Assembly (NCBI RefSeq): GCF_034931025.1
Contig: NZ_JAYGIL010000010.1
Span: forward strand, 1 to 64,000
Source: Arcicella gelida
GTDB taxonomy: Bacteria; Bacteroidota; Bacteroidia; Cytophagales; Spirosomataceae
DNA length: 64,000 nucleotides
Direction of reading: 5' to 3'
The notes beneath the pieces were generated by a model, which saw only the letters and a program-made list of their open reading frames with translations, was not told the origin of the DNA and made no database searches. This document shows positions 32,562 to 41,816 of the stretch, piece by piece. A program made the translations under genes and the position numbers. Position 1 is the first letter of the stretch. Every line of letters starts with the position of its first letter.

Positions 32562-33917
32562 ATGAACGCAAAAACCTGCGTAAGGGCATTGCTATGCCTT
32601 TACTTTTTCATATCTGTACATTTCCTAACCGCCCAAGCGCTGAAGGTGGGAGACAATATCCCACCTGAGCTTTGGAACTTGTCCCTAAAAGTCACTAACC
32701 ATCCCCAAGGCAAACAAAGCCTGAAACTCAGTGACTATAAGGATAAACTAATCATCCTAGACTTCTGGGCTACGTGGTGCGCTCCCTGTATTAAATCACT
32801 TAGTAAGCTGGATAGCCTACAGCGGAAGTTTGGCTCGGAAATAGCCGTTATCCCTATCACGAATGAAAAGTCTGTCAAAGTGCTACCTTTATTCAACAAG
32901 CGAGGTTGGCAACTACCCAGCGTACTGGAAGATACCATGGTAAGGCAATACTTTCCTCACTACGGTCTCCCCCACCAAGTATGGATTAGGAATGGCGTGT
33001 TCTTTGGAGAATCTGCTTCCTCTGCGTATGCCAATATTACCAACATTAACCGTGCTTTAAAAGGAGAAAAATTCGTCCTTTCTCATACCACTCCTCCCGT
33101 TAGCTTTGACTTTAATCTTCCGCTGTTTTATAATGGTAACGGAGGTACTTTGGAGCATCCCCGCATGAGGTCTGTCTTCTCTAAACGCATTAATGTTGAT
33201 GTGGGAGGAATCCGACTAGGTAAAAACAGCATCATGCTATACAATGCTTATTTTGTTACCCTCATCTATGAGATGTATAGTGACTACATCCCCTTTGTTG
33301 GGAGAACTAACCGTTTTGTCTGGGAAGTAAGTGACTCGCTTAAACATGAGTTGCTGGGTACTTATAGAAAGGAAACGGGTATTTACGAGCAAGACAAAGA
33401 CTACCAGCAATGGCAAAAACAATACATGTATTGTTATGAGTTAAGCTTGGATACTTCGCTAAACATTTCCCGCAAAGCACTTCGGGAGTTTATGAGCGAT
33501 GATATTAACCGCTATCTAATACTGGAAAAAGGCGTGAAAGCCCTCGTCGAGAAAAGAACAATACCTTGTTATGCTATTGTTCGGCTGGAACATGCCTCTG
33601 CCTCTACCCTTCCTTCCTTGAAGGTTGATGCTACTAATGTTGAATCTGCTAAATCTGCTAATGCTGATTTCTTCACATTGAAAAATCAATCCATCAGACG
33701 TTTAACGAGCTACGTTAGTGCGGTATTGTCAAGCCAGCCTTACCCTGTCATGGATAGGATTCCTGAGGATACTAAGGTCTCTATTCAGCTGGACAAAAGG
33801 CAGCTCAACATTCCGACGATTAAAAGAGCCCTCAATAAAATCGGTTTTGATTTGACGCTGACAGCGCAGGAAATGGATGTAATCGTCGTAAAATATGCTA
33901 ATACTTCAAACCATTAA
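32562..33917 (+). CDS. TlpA-like exported thioredoxin-domain protein
   Basis: The 451-residue protein has a signal peptide (ALLCLYFFISVHFLTAQ) and a thioredoxin fold of the TlpA type: KVGDNIPPELWNL, then LIILDFWATWCAPCIKSLSKL with the redox CAPC pair near residue 73, and GLPHQVWIRNGVFFG. The long C-terminal region ends in an all-beta segment (IPTIKRALNKIGFDLTLTAQEMDVIVVKYA) reminiscent of the DUF3738 tail found fused to TlpA in other bacteria. This is a weak match. The protein should act in the periplasm. It is 18 bases upstream of the SusC-like gene and probably in one operon with it. Confidence 0.8.
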   Translation: MNAKTCVRALLCLYFFISVHFLTAQALKVGDNIPPELWNLSLKVTNHPQGKQSLKLSDYKDKLIILDFWATWCAPCIKSLSKLDSLQRKFGSEIAVIPITNEKSVKVLPLFNKRGWQLPSVLEDTMVRQYFPHYGLPHQVWIRNGVFFGESASSAYANITNINRALKGEKFVLSHTTPPVSFDFNLPLFYNGNGGTLEHPRMRSVFSKRINVDVGGIRLGKNSIMLYNAYFVTLIYEMYSDYIPFVGRTNRFVWEVSDSLKHELLGTYRKETGIYEQDKDYQQWQKQYMYCYELSLDTSLNISRKALREFMSDDINRYLILEKGVKALVEKRTIPCYAIVRLEHASASTLPSLKVDATNVESAKSANADFFTLKNQSIRRLTSYVSAVLSSQPYPVMDRIPEDTKVSIQLDKRQLNIPTIKRALNKIGFDLTLTAQEMDVIVVKYANTSNH

Positions 33918-33935
33918 ACTAAACCCCTAAACAAC

Positions 33936-36900
33936 ATGAGAAAGGTCTATTTTGTAAATTCTGTGAGTATGCTATTCTTGATAAGCATGCTATTAGCATA
34001 CTCTTCACCCTTGTATGCCCAGCTCTTAAAAAGCAGGGTGATTACTGCCTCAGAGGGAATCGAGCTTCCCGGTGCATCCGTAAGACTCGCTAAACAAGGG
34101 ACTGGGACGCTTACTGATAAGAATGGTTTCTTTGAAATCAATGCTACTCTTCCCAGTGATACGCTGGTAATCAGCAGTATTGGCTTTAAGTCCCTCAAAA
34201 TTCCTGTTACTGTTTCCCTAAAAGGTTTGCCTGCCATTCTCAGCATGGAGATACAAAACAGTGAACTTCAGGAGGTAATCGTTTCGACGGGATACACTAA
34301 AATCAGCAGTGAAAGAGCCACAGGGTCTTTTACTCATCTTAATAATGAACTCATCAACCGAAGCGTCAGTACCGATATTCTGAGCCGTTTAGAGGGAGTA
34401 AGTGCTGGTCTGCAATTTTACAGAACCAATATATCTCCTCACGGAAATACCTCAGAATTAAGAGTCAGGGGGCTTAGCACCATTCATGCCTCAAGTGCCC
34501 CTTTAATCGTAATAGATAACTTTCCTTATGAGGGGGATATTAATTCCATCAATCCCAATGATGTAGAAGACATCACCATCCTCAAAGATGCAGCGGCTAC
34601 TTCTATCTGGGGTGTTCGGGCTGGCAATGGCGTAATCGTCATTACCACCAAACAAGGCAAGTACAATCAAAAAACAGCGGTCAGTTTACTGGCTAACTTT
34701 ACTTCGGCTGATAAACCTGACCTGTTTTATAATCCTGCCTTTTTGAATGCTCAAGACCTGATTGACTTTCAACGCTTACGTTTTCAGAATGGTGGCTTCC
34801 AACAAAATAACTGGACTTTGCTCCCTCCTGCTGTTGAAATTCAAATAGCTGCTCAGCAAGGAAAGATTGGTAATGTGGAGATGGAACGACAACTGAAACT
34901 TTTGGCCACCAAAGATGTAAGAAAAGACATGCTGAAATACTTGTATCAGACTCCTCTCAATCAACAATATTGTCTGAATATTTCAGGGGGAAATAATGAG
35001 CTGAAATATGTCACGTCCCTTGGATTTGATAAAAACCTTTCCGCAAACGTTGGGTTTAGTTCTTCAAGGATAACACTCAATAATCAACTAAACTATAGAT
35101 TAGGTAGAAAACTGGAGGTCTTTAGTAGCTTGTACTATGCCCTTCAGGCTTACAAAAACAATGGAATCCAGCCTTCAGCCCTTATTCCTAGAGAAGGCGG
35201 AGCATTGCAATCTTATACTGCTTTGATAGATGAACATGGATTACCAGCAGCCATCCCCTACAAATACCGTCAAACCTACATTGATGCTGCCGAATCTTCT
35301 GGCTTGTTAAACTGGGCTTTTAAACCCTTGGAGGAACTTAATTTTGCTGATAATACTTCCAACAATAACGAGATAAGAATCAACACTGGCTTGCGATACT
35401 CCTTGTTGCCTGATTTAGCCCTTGATCTTAAATACCAATTCAGAAGTGCTGCTGGGGAGGTGAGTAGTTATTATGCGCCTGAAACATACTATGTCAGAGA
35501 CCTTATTAACCGCTTTACTCAACCTAATGGTGTTAGTGTCATTCCGCTGGGGGGAATCTTATCGGGTTCAAGATCTTCTGGGAAGAGTCATTATGGCCGT
35601 CTGCAACTTAACTATCATAAATCGCTCCAGCAACACCAACAACACCAACTCGATGCACTGGCTGGGGCGGAAATCAGGGAAGACTTATCAACAGCGGGAC
35701 CTGGTTACTTATTATACGGTTATGATAATCAGACTTTGACGAGTTCACCTTATCTTAATTATGAAACTAGCTATCCCCTGCGACCGAGGTCTGCCAGCAG
35801 AATCCCTAATACCATTGCGGATGTCCAGCTTTTCACTGACCGATATATCTCTTATTTTGCTAATGCCGCCTATACTTTTGATCAAAAATATACCCTGACA
35901 CTCAGCAGCAGGTGGGATGCTTCGAATATTTTTGGCGTAGCCACGAATCAAAAAGGGGTTCCTCTCTGGTCTGTGGGGGCATTATGGAACCTCAAGCAGG
36001 AGTACTTGGCCTCAGCCTCAAGTAATACGATTGACGTGCTAAAGCTGAGAGCGACTTACGGGGTTAACGGTAACATTAATAAGCAGGTAAGTACCATGCC
36101 AAGTGTTACTAACAGTATCGGTACGGTGACTAATTTACCTGCTGCTCAGCTCTTAAGCATAGGAAATCCCTCTTTGAGGTGGGAGAAGGTAAGCGTCTGG
36201 AATACTGCCCTTGACTTTTCTTTCCTGAATGGTAGCATTCGGGGTAGTTTGGAGTACTATCAAAAAGCAGGTAGTGACTTGATTGGCTATGATTATCTAG
36301 ACCCGACCACTGGTATCTTTTCAATAGGGCTGGGTGGAATCACCAATATTGATAGTCGGATTAATGCTGCTAGCATGCTCACCAAGGGAATGGATGTGGA
36401 AATCACTGGGCTTATCAGTAATGGTAAGTTCAAATGGTCTGCTGTATTACTGGCGAGCTGGGTAAAAAATAGGATTACCAAGTATAGTGGGACAGAATCA
36501 CCGTCTATCCAGTCTTTTTTTCCCGTATCTAACGCTGCAAGGGCTCCAGCCAGAGAAGGAAAGTCTGCGGATGTAATCTATGCCTTGCCTTGGTATGGTT
36601 TAAATCCTGCTACTGGGGCTATGCTAGTGTATTCCAATAACGAATTGAATGAGAACTATGCTGCCTACTGGTCTTCATTGCAAACGGCTAATCTTCAAGA
36701 AATGGGGGTAACCGTACCGCAGTATTTTGGGAGTTTTAGAAATACGCTGAGGTGGAAGGGACTAAGCCTTAGCGTCAATGTTGTTTACAAGGCTGGATAC
36801 AATTTTAGAAGAAGCAGTATCAATTATACTAACCTGATTAACTATGGGAACAAGGATTACTTGTTAAGGTGGAAGGCTCCTGGAGATGAATTACATACTA

Positions 36901-37184
36901 CTGTCCCAGCACTCACCATGCGAGCTAATACCACCAGAGAGAATATCTATCTTAATAATGAAACGATGATTGAAAATGCTGCTCATATCAGATTCAAAGA
37001 CATCAATCTTAGTTATAAGTTGTCTGCTCCTACTCTAGGGCTAAGCAATGTATCTATCTTCTTGTATGTCAATAATGTTGGTATGCTGTGGCGTGCCAAT
37101 AAAGTAGGTTTAGATCCTGATTTCCCAACCTCAGACTACCCTCCTATCAGAACTTATTCTTTGGGCTTTAAAATGGACATTTAA
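33936..37184 (+). CDS. SusC/RagA-type TonB-dependent receptor
   Basis: The 1082-residue outer-membrane protein begins with a signal peptide (FLISMLLAYSSPLYAQ). Next are a carboxypeptidase-regulatory-like domain (GIELPGASVRLAKQGTGTLTDKNGFFEI), a TonB plug (LRVRGLSTIHASSAPLIVIDNFPYEGDINSINPNDVEDITILKDAAATSIWG) and a 22-strand barrel. The signature DVEDITILKDAAATSIWGVRAGNGVI is specific to the SusC family. It imports a large substrate, usually a glycan or peptide, together with the SusD-like lipoprotein encoded next. No glycoside hydrolase lies beside it, so a peptide or protein substrate is as likely as a sugar. Confidence 0.93.
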   Translation: MRKVYFVNSVSMLFLISMLLAYSSPLYAQLLKSRVITASEGIELPGASVRLAKQGTGTLTDKNGFFEINATLPSDTLVISSIGFKSLKIPVTVSLKGLPAILSMEIQNSELQEVIVSTGYTKISSERATGSFTHLNNELINRSVSTDILSRLEGVSAGLQFYRTNISPHGNTSELRVRGLSTIHASSAPLIVIDNFPYEGDINSINPNDVEDITILKDAAATSIWGVRAGNGVIVITTKQGKYNQKTAVSLLANFTSADKPDLFYNPAFLNAQDLIDFQRLRFQNGGFQQNNWTLLPPAVEIQIAAQQGKIGNVEMERQLKLLATKDVRKDMLKYLYQTPLNQQYCLNISGGNNELKYVTSLGFDKNLSANVGFSSSRITLNNQLNYRLGRKLEVFSSLYYALQAYKNNGIQPSALIPREGGALQSYTALIDEHGLPAAIPYKYRQTYIDAAESSGLLNWAFKPLEELNFADNTSNNNEIRINTGLRYSLLPDLALDLKYQFRSAAGEVSSYYAPETYYVRDLINRFTQPNGVSVIPLGGILSGSRSSGKSHYGRLQLNYHKSLQQHQQHQLDALAGAEIREDLSTAGPGYLLYGYDNQTLTSSPYLNYETSYPLRPRSASRIPNTIADVQLFTDRYISYFANAAYTFDQKYTLTLSSRWDASNIFGVATNQKGVPLWSVGALWNLKQEYLASASSNTIDVLKLRATYGVNGNINKQVSTMPSVTNSIGTVTNLPAAQLLSIGNPSLRWEKVSVWNTALDFSFLNGSIRGSLEYYQKAGSDLIGYDYLDPTTGIFSIGLGGITNIDSRINAASMLTKGMDVEITGLISNGKFKWSAVLLASWVKNRITKYSGTESPSIQSFFPVSNAARAPAREGKSADVIYALPWYGLNPATGAMLVYSNNELNENYAAYWSSLQTANLQEMGVTVPQYFGSFRNTLRWKGLSLSVNVVYKAGYNFRRSSINYTNLINYGNKDYLLRWKAPGDELHTTVPALTMRANTTRENIYLNNETMIENAAHIRFKDINLSYKLSAPTLGLSNVSIFLYVNNVGMLWRANKVGLDPDFPTSDYPPIRTYSLGFKMDI

Positions 37185-37206
37185 CTATACTAAAACGCAT
37201 ACGAAC

Positions 37207-38571
37207 ATGAAAAGACTTTATAACATCATCGCTGGCTTGCTATGCTTGGTATCGGTTTCCTGCCATACTGATTTTTTGGAGCTTAAACCTGATAGCAGGC
37301 TGGCGGTTCCTGCTTCATTAAAGGATATGGATGCCTTGATGGATAACATGACTGTCATGAATACTACCTCAGTGCTCATCATGGGAGAAATTGGCACGGA
37401 TGATTATTACCTGAATGAGACTGAATGGAATTCTTTGACCAACCCCTATCAAAAAAATGGCTATGTATGGGCTAAAGACATCTATGAAGGTCAGCAGTGT
37501 CCGGGGTGGAACAATGCTTACACGAAGGTTTTGTATAGCAATATAGTATTAGAAGGGCTTGGCAAGATAAATCAAAACGACAAGAATATGGAACAGTACA
37601 ACAGGATTAGAGGAACTGCTTTGTTCTGGAGGGCATGGCAGTTCTTTCAACTGGCTCAGATTTTCTGTGATGACTATGAAAAGGAGGCGGCTAGTCAAAA
37701 AATGGGAATTCCCATTAGGTTGTCTTCTGACATCAATCAACCTAATGCTAGAGTAAATATAGAGGCTACTTACCAACAAATACTCCATGACCTTACTGAG
37801 GCTTTGACTTTGCTTCCTGTATTGCCCAAAGAAAAAACTCGTCCTTCTAAGCAGGCTACGCTGGCTCTTTTAGCTCGTATTTACTTACAAATGAAGGAGT
37901 ATGCCATGGCTAAGCAGTATGCTGATGAGTGCTTGGCTATTGCTGACGAATTAATCGATTATAATAAAGTGGATAGTAGGCTAAGTTTTCCTTTTCCTCT
38001 TTATGCTTTGGGAAATGTGGAACAGCCTCTATTTAATGTCATGCTGGAAATTCAGGTTTTCTTTTCTTACCTGAAAGTGAATCCAACCTTGCTGGCTTCT
38101 TATGAGCCTAATGACTTAAGATTTTCAGTCTATTTTTTAAAAGCTAATAACGACTATACTTTTAAGGGTTCGTATAATGGCTATGATACCTTTAATCCTT
38201 TCCCTGCACTTGATGAGGTTTATCTTATTAGGGCGGAATGTAGTGAAAGACTAGGAAATCATGAGGATGCCTTGCAGGCGCTTAATTCTCTTTTAATCAA
38301 GAGATACAAAACTGGTACTTTTCAAGCCATGACGCTAGCTAATACCAAGAATATCCTCACTGAAATCCTGAATCAAAGAAGAAAAAGCTTAGTATTCAGA
38401 GGGGTAAGGTGGAGTGATTTGAGACGACTGAGAAAAGAAAGGGGTTATACCCTTGTTCGGTCGCTGGGAACTAAAAAATATGAATTAACGCCTGAGCAGG
38501 AAAACCTGTACACTTGGCCTATCCCTGATAATGTTATCATTTTAGGGGGGGGGCCTCAGAATGTAAGGTAG
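37207..38571 (+). CDS. SusD/RagB-type substrate-binding lipoprotein
   Basis: The 454-residue protein has a lipoprotein signal (IIAGLLCLVSVSC) and the SusD plan. An N-terminal helix bundle contains TPR-like repeats (RIRGTALFWRAWQFFQLAQIF, then LALLARIYLQMKEYAMAKQYADECLAI) and the C-terminal end reads VFRGVRWSDLRRLRKE. It caps the SusC-like receptor at the cell surface and binds the substrate before import. It is somewhat short for the family (often 500-600 residues). A terminator follows at 38582. Confidence 0.9.
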   Translation: MKRLYNIIAGLLCLVSVSCHTDFLELKPDSRLAVPASLKDMDALMDNMTVMNTTSVLIMGEIGTDDYYLNETEWNSLTNPYQKNGYVWAKDIYEGQQCPGWNNAYTKVLYSNIVLEGLGKINQNDKNMEQYNRIRGTALFWRAWQFFQLAQIFCDDYEKEAASQKMGIPIRLSSDINQPNARVNIEATYQQILHDLTEALTLLPVLPKEKTRPSKQATLALLARIYLQMKEYAMAKQYADECLAIADELIDYNKVDSRLSFPFPLYALGNVEQPLFNVMLEIQVFFSYLKVNPTLLASYEPNDLRFSVYFLKANNDYTFKGSYNGYDTFNPFPALDEVYLIRAECSERLGNHEDALQALNSLLIKRYKTGTFQAMTLANTKNILTEILNQRRKSLVFRGVRWSDLRRLRKERGYTLVRSLGTKKYELTPEQENLYTWPIPDNVIILGGGPQNVR

Positions 38572-38581
38572 CAATACATAT

Positions 38582-38615
38582 AACGGTTGTCTCTATACTG
38601 ACAGAGACAACCGTT
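38582..38615 (+). terminator. terminator of the SusCD operon
   Basis: AACGGTTGTCTC pairs perfectly with GAGACAACCGTT over ten bases and is followed by TTATCCTT. Confidence 0.85.
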
Positions 38616-38621
38616 TTATCC

Positions 38622-38998
38622 TTATGGCGTTCTCGAAACAGAACCTTGATACGAGCCCTCTCCAATAGCGTCTGAAACCGTTTCGGATTTGTACTTATCT
38701 AAGATTTTAGCAATATTCCCTTGCGGTAGATTCACTTGTTTCATCATTCTTTCCATACCATGAATATGAGTAAATTTTAAGCGTTGATTAAGATTATTAG
38801 CAATACCTATCAATTGTTTTTGGGGAGGTTATCTTCTTCTGTAAACAGATTTTAAAATTTCCACTTGAGTGAATATAAACTAACCTTGATATTTTTAAGC
38901 CTTCGCTTTTGTTTAATCTCTTCAAATTCTGGATTAACCTTGCTCAGATAAGGCTTCTTCTAAGCTAAATCGTCCTGATTGTTTACTTCTATTGGTCA
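38622..38998 (-). pseudogene. broken MobC-like mobilization gene
   Basis: Read on the - strand, an ATG at 38998 opens MTNRSKQSGRFSLEEALSEQ, which stops early. A shifted frame continues PEFEEIKQKRRLKNIKVSLYS. After another shift and a stop codon, the last part encodes KQLIGIANNLNQRLKFTHIH and ILDKYKSE. The NLNQ phrase followed by a C-terminal helix is characteristic of MobC-type relaxosome proteins of plasmids and mobilizable elements. At least one frameshift and one stop make it non-functional. No relaxase gene is nearby. Confidence 0.55.
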
Positions 38999-39154
38999 TT
39001 GAATTTTTTAGCTTGAATTGTAAAATTCTTTCTTCTACAAAAGTGCTTGCACGCCAGTTTATGTATACATAATCTCCATCTTGCTTCACTACTCAAGTAG
39101 TGAAAAAATGTTTAATCCTTTACTAAATCAATACTGCTATCTCAATTCCTTAAT

Positions 39155-39271
39155 CTTACACTAATTTTATACTAATCTTATACTAATTGGTTCTAAATTT
39201 TATATTAACTACCTTTTTTACACTAATCTTATACTAATTTGACACTAATTTGATATAAATTTTACATTATG
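39155..39271. repeat. array of 11-bp tandem repeats
   Basis: Ten units of eleven bases follow one another, with a seven-base break after the fifth. The consensus is YTTAYACTAAT: CTTACACTAAT, TTTATACTAAT, CTTATACTAAT (39177 and 39228), TTTACACTAAT, TTGACACTAAT, with weaker outer units. The spacing of one helical turn suggests a row of binding sites on one face of the DNA, like iterons of a replication origin or an operator array. Bases 39272-39835 show no other feature. Confidence 0.8.
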
Positions 39272-39835
39272 AATCTTTTTGCCCGAATTCGTATAAATAT
39301 CATATAATCATCTCAATTTTAGGGGATAAAGCAGCTAAATTAGCTGTTAATAAAACAACCATCTAAGTCCTTTTTTCTAGCTTAGTAGCTACAAGGTTTA
39401 CACATACATTCTTTCAGTATTTACGCTATTCTTATCTCATTAAAATAAAAAATATTTCTCTCAATTAGTAGTTGTTACTTCCAAGTATTTGTTTGATGTC
39501 TTAGGTATTTTCTGCCTAAGCATTCATTTTTTATATAGAATATATATTCAAAACTTTACAGTGATGATAAGCTTATACGGCTGTATATTAATACATGATA
39601 TTTTGTACTTTTCCGATAGTTATAATAGTACTAAAAAATAAAACATGTAAATCCAATTAAATATATCCACTATTCTACAAGGTAAGACTGTAGAGTCAGG
39701 ACGATTAGCATTTTAAAAATTTGGAATCCAACTGCTATCATGCGAACTGTTGGAGCATTTGCCAATGATTTTGAAAATGAAAGGAATGGATTTATTTTTA
39801 CGAATTCAACTCTTAAAATTAAAATATTATTCAAT

Positions 39836-41128
39836 ATGAACAAACTCTTTGTATTAACATTTACCTCTTTCATTAGCCTAAATGCTTTGGCACAGAAAAG
39901 TCAGTTTGGCAATAGCATTATGTTAGCCAATCAAAGTAATACTGATTTAGTAGAAAAGCCGGTTAGTATTGCAACAAAACGCTTTCAATCGAAAATCAAC
40001 AAGCATCTTTTCCCACAGATTTTTGATAAAAAAGGGAAAGAAATTCCTTCACAATTAAATGATTTGGATGGAGATGGTCAGTTTGATGAGCTATTTTTTG
40101 TAGCGGATATTCCTCAAAAATCAAGTGTAAAATTATCGCTTAAATGGACAAATAATCAGCCTAGCTATCCTATCAAAACAAGCGTTCGTTTTGGAAAAAG
40201 AAGTTCAAAAAATACACCTGTAGAACCAAAAACTAGCGATACTTTTTATGCTAACCAATTACCAAAGATCATTGGTTATCAACCTTACCAAACTGATGGA
40301 CCTTCGTGGGAAAATGATAAAGTAGCTTTCCGCCATTACTTTGATGGTAGAAATGCAAAGGATTTATTCGGAAAAAGAACTTCTGCTATTTCTCCTGAAA
40401 ATGTTGGGATTTCTGAAACTGGGGCTGTTCAAGATAATTATCATGTTTTGAAAGACTGGGGGCGTGATATTTTACCAGCAGGTAATGCCGAAGGACTTTC
40501 GGTAGGTCTTGGTGGTGTAGGGTTATTAATCAATAATCAACTTTATAGAGTTGGTGTAACGGCAAACGATACTGTTCATAATGTAGAAGCGACTGATTTT
40601 AAGATTGTTAGCGAAGGTACAGTAAAGTCACAGATTAGTTTAGATTATCATAATTGGAAACCTACGATTGATAGAACTTACCAATTATCTGAAAAACCAA
40701 CCATTTGGCCGGGCATGTATGCTTATCAAAATACTGTAAAACTTTCAGGATTGAAAGGAGACGAAACGGTGGTTATTGGTCTGTCGAAAGTAGCGACGAA
40801 TCATCCAGTAACAGAAATTAAACAAGGAAAATTTGTTGCTCTTTACACACATGATGCGCAAAGTTATAACAAAGAATTTATTATCGGTTTAGCTATTATT
40901 GTCCCTGCCGAAGTTTATCAAGGTTATGGAGAATCGCCCAAAACTGGCTCTTTTGCTTTGAGTTATTATGCAAAATTGGATTTAAAAAATAACAGTAATT
41001 TACGTTATTATGCCGTGGGTGCTTGGGAATTGGCCGATGAATGTTTCAAAACTGAAAAATGTTTTGAAGATTATCTTAAAAAATTAATGGCTCAATTGAA
41101 TACTGAGGTTTCAATTAAAGTACAATAA
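39836..41128 (+). CDS. exported DUF4861-family protein
   Basis: The start is at 39836, where the signal peptide (MNKLFVLTFTSFISLNALAQ) begins. An upstream ATG at 39740 would bury it. The 430-residue protein fits DUF4861: an immunoglobulin-like start (QFGNSIMLANQSNTDLVEKPVSI), LNDLDGDGQFDELFFVADI, and a large beta-sandwich with PAGNAEGLSVGLGGVG and DYHNWKPTIDRTYQLSEK. Such proteins often sit in pectin or rhamnogalacturonan utilisation loci, but none of those partners is here. It is probably periplasmic. A strong terminator follows. Confidence 0.8.
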   Translation: MNKLFVLTFTSFISLNALAQKSQFGNSIMLANQSNTDLVEKPVSIATKRFQSKINKHLFPQIFDKKGKEIPSQLNDLDGDGQFDELFFVADIPQKSSVKLSLKWTNNQPSYPIKTSVRFGKRSSKNTPVEPKTSDTFYANQLPKIIGYQPYQTDGPSWENDKVAFRHYFDGRNAKDLFGKRTSAISPENVGISETGAVQDNYHVLKDWGRDILPAGNAEGLSVGLGGVGLLINNQLYRVGVTANDTVHNVEATDFKIVSEGTVKSQISLDYHNWKPTIDRTYQLSEKPTIWPGMYAYQNTVKLSGLKGDETVVIGLSKVATNHPVTEIKQGKFVALYTHDAQSYNKEFIIGLAIIVPAEVYQGYGESPKTGSFALSYYAKLDLKNNSNLRYYAVGAWELADECFKTEKCFEDYLKKLMAQLNTEVSIKVQ

Positions 41129-41174
41129 ATGGACTGAAACTTTATTTTTTAATCGAAAAAGCTTTACATACCTT

Positions 41175-41208
41175 AGCCATAAAGTGCAGCATTCTGCACT
41201 TTATGGCT
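41175..41208 (+). terminator. rho-independent terminator
   Basis: AGCCATAAAGTGCA pairs perfectly with TGCACTTTATGGCT over a six-base loop, and ATTTTTTTATTC follows. Confidence 0.9.
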
Positions 41209-41235
41209 ATTTTTTTATTCCGTATTATGTAAATA

Positions 41236-41260
41236 CACTTTAAAGTGCTGTATATTGCAC
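41236..41260. promoter_or_regulatory. operator region of the HipB-like gene
   Basis: The perfect palindrome CACTTTAAAGTG (41236-41247) overlaps the inverted repeat GTGCtgtatattGCAC (41245-41260), ending 16 bases before the start codon. HipB proteins repress their own operon through palindromes in this position. Confidence 0.65.
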
Positions 41261-41276
41261 CATAAATTAAAATCAA

Positions 41277-41480
41277 ATGAATTTATCTCAGGAATTAAAA
41301 CAAAGAAGAGAACAATTAGGCATTACGCAAGAATACTTGGCAGAATTGGCAGGTGTGGGACTTCGAACAATTAAAGCTTTTGAAAGTGGTAAAGCCAATC
41401 CTAGACTTGAAACACTCAACAAACTGGCAGAGGTTTTGGGGATGGAATTAGTTTGGACAATCATAAAAATTAATCCTTAA
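41277..41480 (+). CDS. hipB: HipB-like antitoxin/regulator
   Basis: This 67-residue protein is one XRE helix-turn-helix: LSQELKQRREQLGITQEYLAELAGVGLRTIKAFESGKANPRLETLNKLAEVLGMEL. It is short, as HipB-type proteins of three-gene modules are. It is followed after eleven bases by a HipA-N-domain gene and a HipA-kinase gene, so it should autoregulate the operon and contribute to control of the kinase. Confidence 0.85.
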   Translation: MNLSQELKQRREQLGITQEYLAELAGVGLRTIKAFESGKANPRLETLNKLAEVLGMELVWTIIKINP

Positions 41481-41491
41481 AATATCAAACC

Positions 41492-41815
41492 ATGAGACAA
41501 TTAGCCGTGTATAGAAATGGTACTTTAGCAGGAATACTTACAGAAGAAAATCGACAAAAATATCTATTTCAGTATGACGACAATTACTTATTATCATCTG
41601 ATAGTCAATCTATTAGTCTTACTTTACCTAAGTCAAAACAAGTATATAGTTCTGAAATACTATTCCCTTTTTTTTATAATATGCTTAGTGAAGGGATGAA
41701 TCTCAAATTACAAAGCATGACTTTAAAAATTGACGAAAATGACCATTTCGGATTATTAGCAAAAACCTCACAATACGATACCATCGGTGCTGTAACCCTT
41801 AAACCTTTGAATTAA
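41492..41815 (+). CDS. HipS-like small protein (HipA N-terminal domain)
   Basis: This 107-residue protein corresponds to the N-terminal subdomain of HipA: LAVYRNGTLAGILTEENRQKYLFQYDDNYL, SQSISLTLPKSKQVYSS and LFPFFYNMLSEGMNLKLQSM, then DHFGLLAKTSQYDTIGAVTL. In the E. coli O127 HipBST system this subdomain is a separate protein, HipS, that inhibits the kinase. The layout here is the same: the stop codon is one base from the kinase start. By that comparison it is the likely antitoxin, but this is inferred from organisation. Confidence 0.8.
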   Translation: MRQLAVYRNGTLAGILTEENRQKYLFQYDDNYLLSSDSQSISLTLPKSKQVYSSEILFPFFYNMLSEGMNLKLQSMTLKIDENDHFGLLAKTSQYDTIGAVTLKPLN

Positions 41816-41816
41816 T

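Noticed and set aside
39155..39271. CRISPR array
   Set aside because: Units are only 11 bp, directly adjacent, without unique spacers, and no cas gene is present.
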